Assembly: GCA_026984795.1 (NCBI GenBank)
Contig: JALSRK010000048.1
Location: forward strand, 1 to 51,121
Direction: 5' to 3'
Length of the DNA: 51,121 nt
Source of the DNA: Solibacteraceae bacterium
GTDB lineage: Bacteria; Acidobacteriota; Terriglobia; Bryobacterales; Bryobacteraceae
Part shown: piece after piece, positions 50,786 through 51,121 of the stretch
How positions within the stretch are numbered: the stretch's first letter is position 1
Layout of the letters: each line of letters starts with the position of its first letter
Position numbers and translations under genes: made by a program
Notes under the pieces: model-generated
Seen by the model: only the letters and a program-made list of their open reading frames with translations
Told to the model about the DNA's origin: nothing
Databases searched by the model: none

Positions 50786-51034
50786 TCAATCCGGCGCGGC
50801 TCCTTCTTTCTTGGGCAGCGTAATATAGCTGCCGCCGAAGTAGCTGTACACCGTCCGCCCGGAGTCCATCAGCAGGCGGATCGCCTTCTTGCAGTCCGCC
50901 TTGGTCACCTGGTCTTCGCCGAACTTGGCGATCATCGCCTTGGTGAGGTCGCCGGCTTTGAGGTTCCTTTTCCCCTCGTACTCGACGACCATCTTGTACA
51001 TCTCGTCAGCCAGTTGCTCGATGGGAACTCCCAT
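50786..51034 (-). CDS. dsrD: DsrD, small winged-helix activator of DsrAB
   Basis: An 82-residue protein with the DsrD winged-helix layout and its typical C-terminal wing (VYSYFGGSYITLPKKEG). DsrD is known to bind DsrAB and stimulate sulfite reduction, and it is used as a marker of the reductive pathway. The ATG at 51034 has AGGAG about 7 nt upstream and lies 10 nt after the dsrB stop, exactly the usual dsrABD order. The N-terminal half is diverged from the Desulfovibrio protein, so the call rests on position, size and the C-terminus. Confidence 0.82.
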   Translation of the reverse strand: MGVPIEQLADEMYKMVVEYEGKRNLKAGDLTKAMIAKFGEDQVTKADCKKAIRLLMDSGRTVYSYFGGSYITLPKKEGAAPD

Positions 51035-51044
51035 GGCTCGTCTC

Positions 51045-51121
51045 CTACATGCGGATGTGAGCCGACCGGTGGTACGTGAGACCAGCGTGCTTGAAGTCGT
51101 CGATGTGGTAACGCGTGAACT
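51045..51121 (-). CDS. dsrB: DsrB, dissimilatory sulfite reductase beta subunit (3' end only)
   Basis: The last 24 codons of a gene running off the window, ending with TAG at 51045-51047. The peptide FTRYHIDDFKHAGLTYHRS matches the extreme C-terminus of DsrB (FxxHxIDDF, an aromatic stretch, then RxS), allowing for divergence. Its position just before dsrD supports the call. The rest of dsrB and dsrA are expected beyond 51121. Confidence 0.8.
   Translation of the reverse strand, partial: FTRYHIDDFKHAGLTYHRSAHIRM

Overview
The window is high-GC bacterial chromosome, densely coding on both strands, with no insertion sequences, CRISPR arrays, rRNA or tRNA genes that I can recognise. The best guess for the host is an acidobacterium of the Bryobacterales/Solibacter type. 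The reasons are an Oar-like TonB-dependent receptor with an N-terminal carboxypeptidase-regulatory domain, DUF5060/DUF4038 and DUF1080 carbohydrate proteins, and a dsr locus carrying both dsrD and dsrL. This assignment is inference; no phylogenetic marker was tested.

Layout. 1-5.4 kb: a small one-helix membrane protein, a secreted glycosidase-like protein, a class-I amidotransferase-like hydrolase and a two-subunit aconitase X. 5.4-7.3 kb: infC with a long leader, and a bactofilin-like protein. 7.4-9.4 kb: msrB followed by a lipoprotein thioredoxin/TPR gene whose reading frame is interrupted by one TGA exactly where the first cysteine of the redox CxxC belongs. It is read here as a selenoprotein. 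9.5-15.4 kb: glycogen debranching enzyme, then a large Oar-like receptor with its own promoter and a LacI-type operator. 15.6-18.2 kb: cysS and a Cys/Met-metabolism PLP enzyme. 18.2-25 kb: FecR-like, LEA-like, paired M16 peptidases and a TPR protein. 25-34.6 kb: yraN, methyltransferase, aminotransferase, metallophosphatase, MFS transporter, MoxR ATPase, a divergent YchF, a membrane HTH regulator and a YdcF protein. 34.7-42.1 kb: ArnT-like transferase, a sulfatase remnant, a flippase-like protein, cytochrome bd oxidase (cydAB), a DUF1080 lipoprotein and a patatin.

42.3-51.1 kb is the main functional unit. It is one minus-strand dissimilatory sulfite-reduction locus: dsrB (3' end only), dsrD, a ferritin-like gene, dsrL, dsrC, an RsbRD_N-like gene, dsrMKJOP and a small ORF. 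DsrAB with DsrC would reduce sulfite to a DsrC trisulfide. DsrMKJOP would return electrons from the membrane quinone/periplasmic side to DsrC. DsrL would link NAD(P)H to the reductase. DsrD beside DsrL, with no dsrEFH in view, fits reductive or bidirectional sulfur metabolism; dsrA and anything beyond lie outside the window.

The main points for a second look are the in-frame UGA redoxin with a SECIS-like hairpin, the mixed dsrD+dsrL locus with its unexplained ferritin-like member, and five genes that lack a ribosome-binding site but carry a -10-like hexamer exactly 6 nt before the start codon (a leaderless-mRNA signature).
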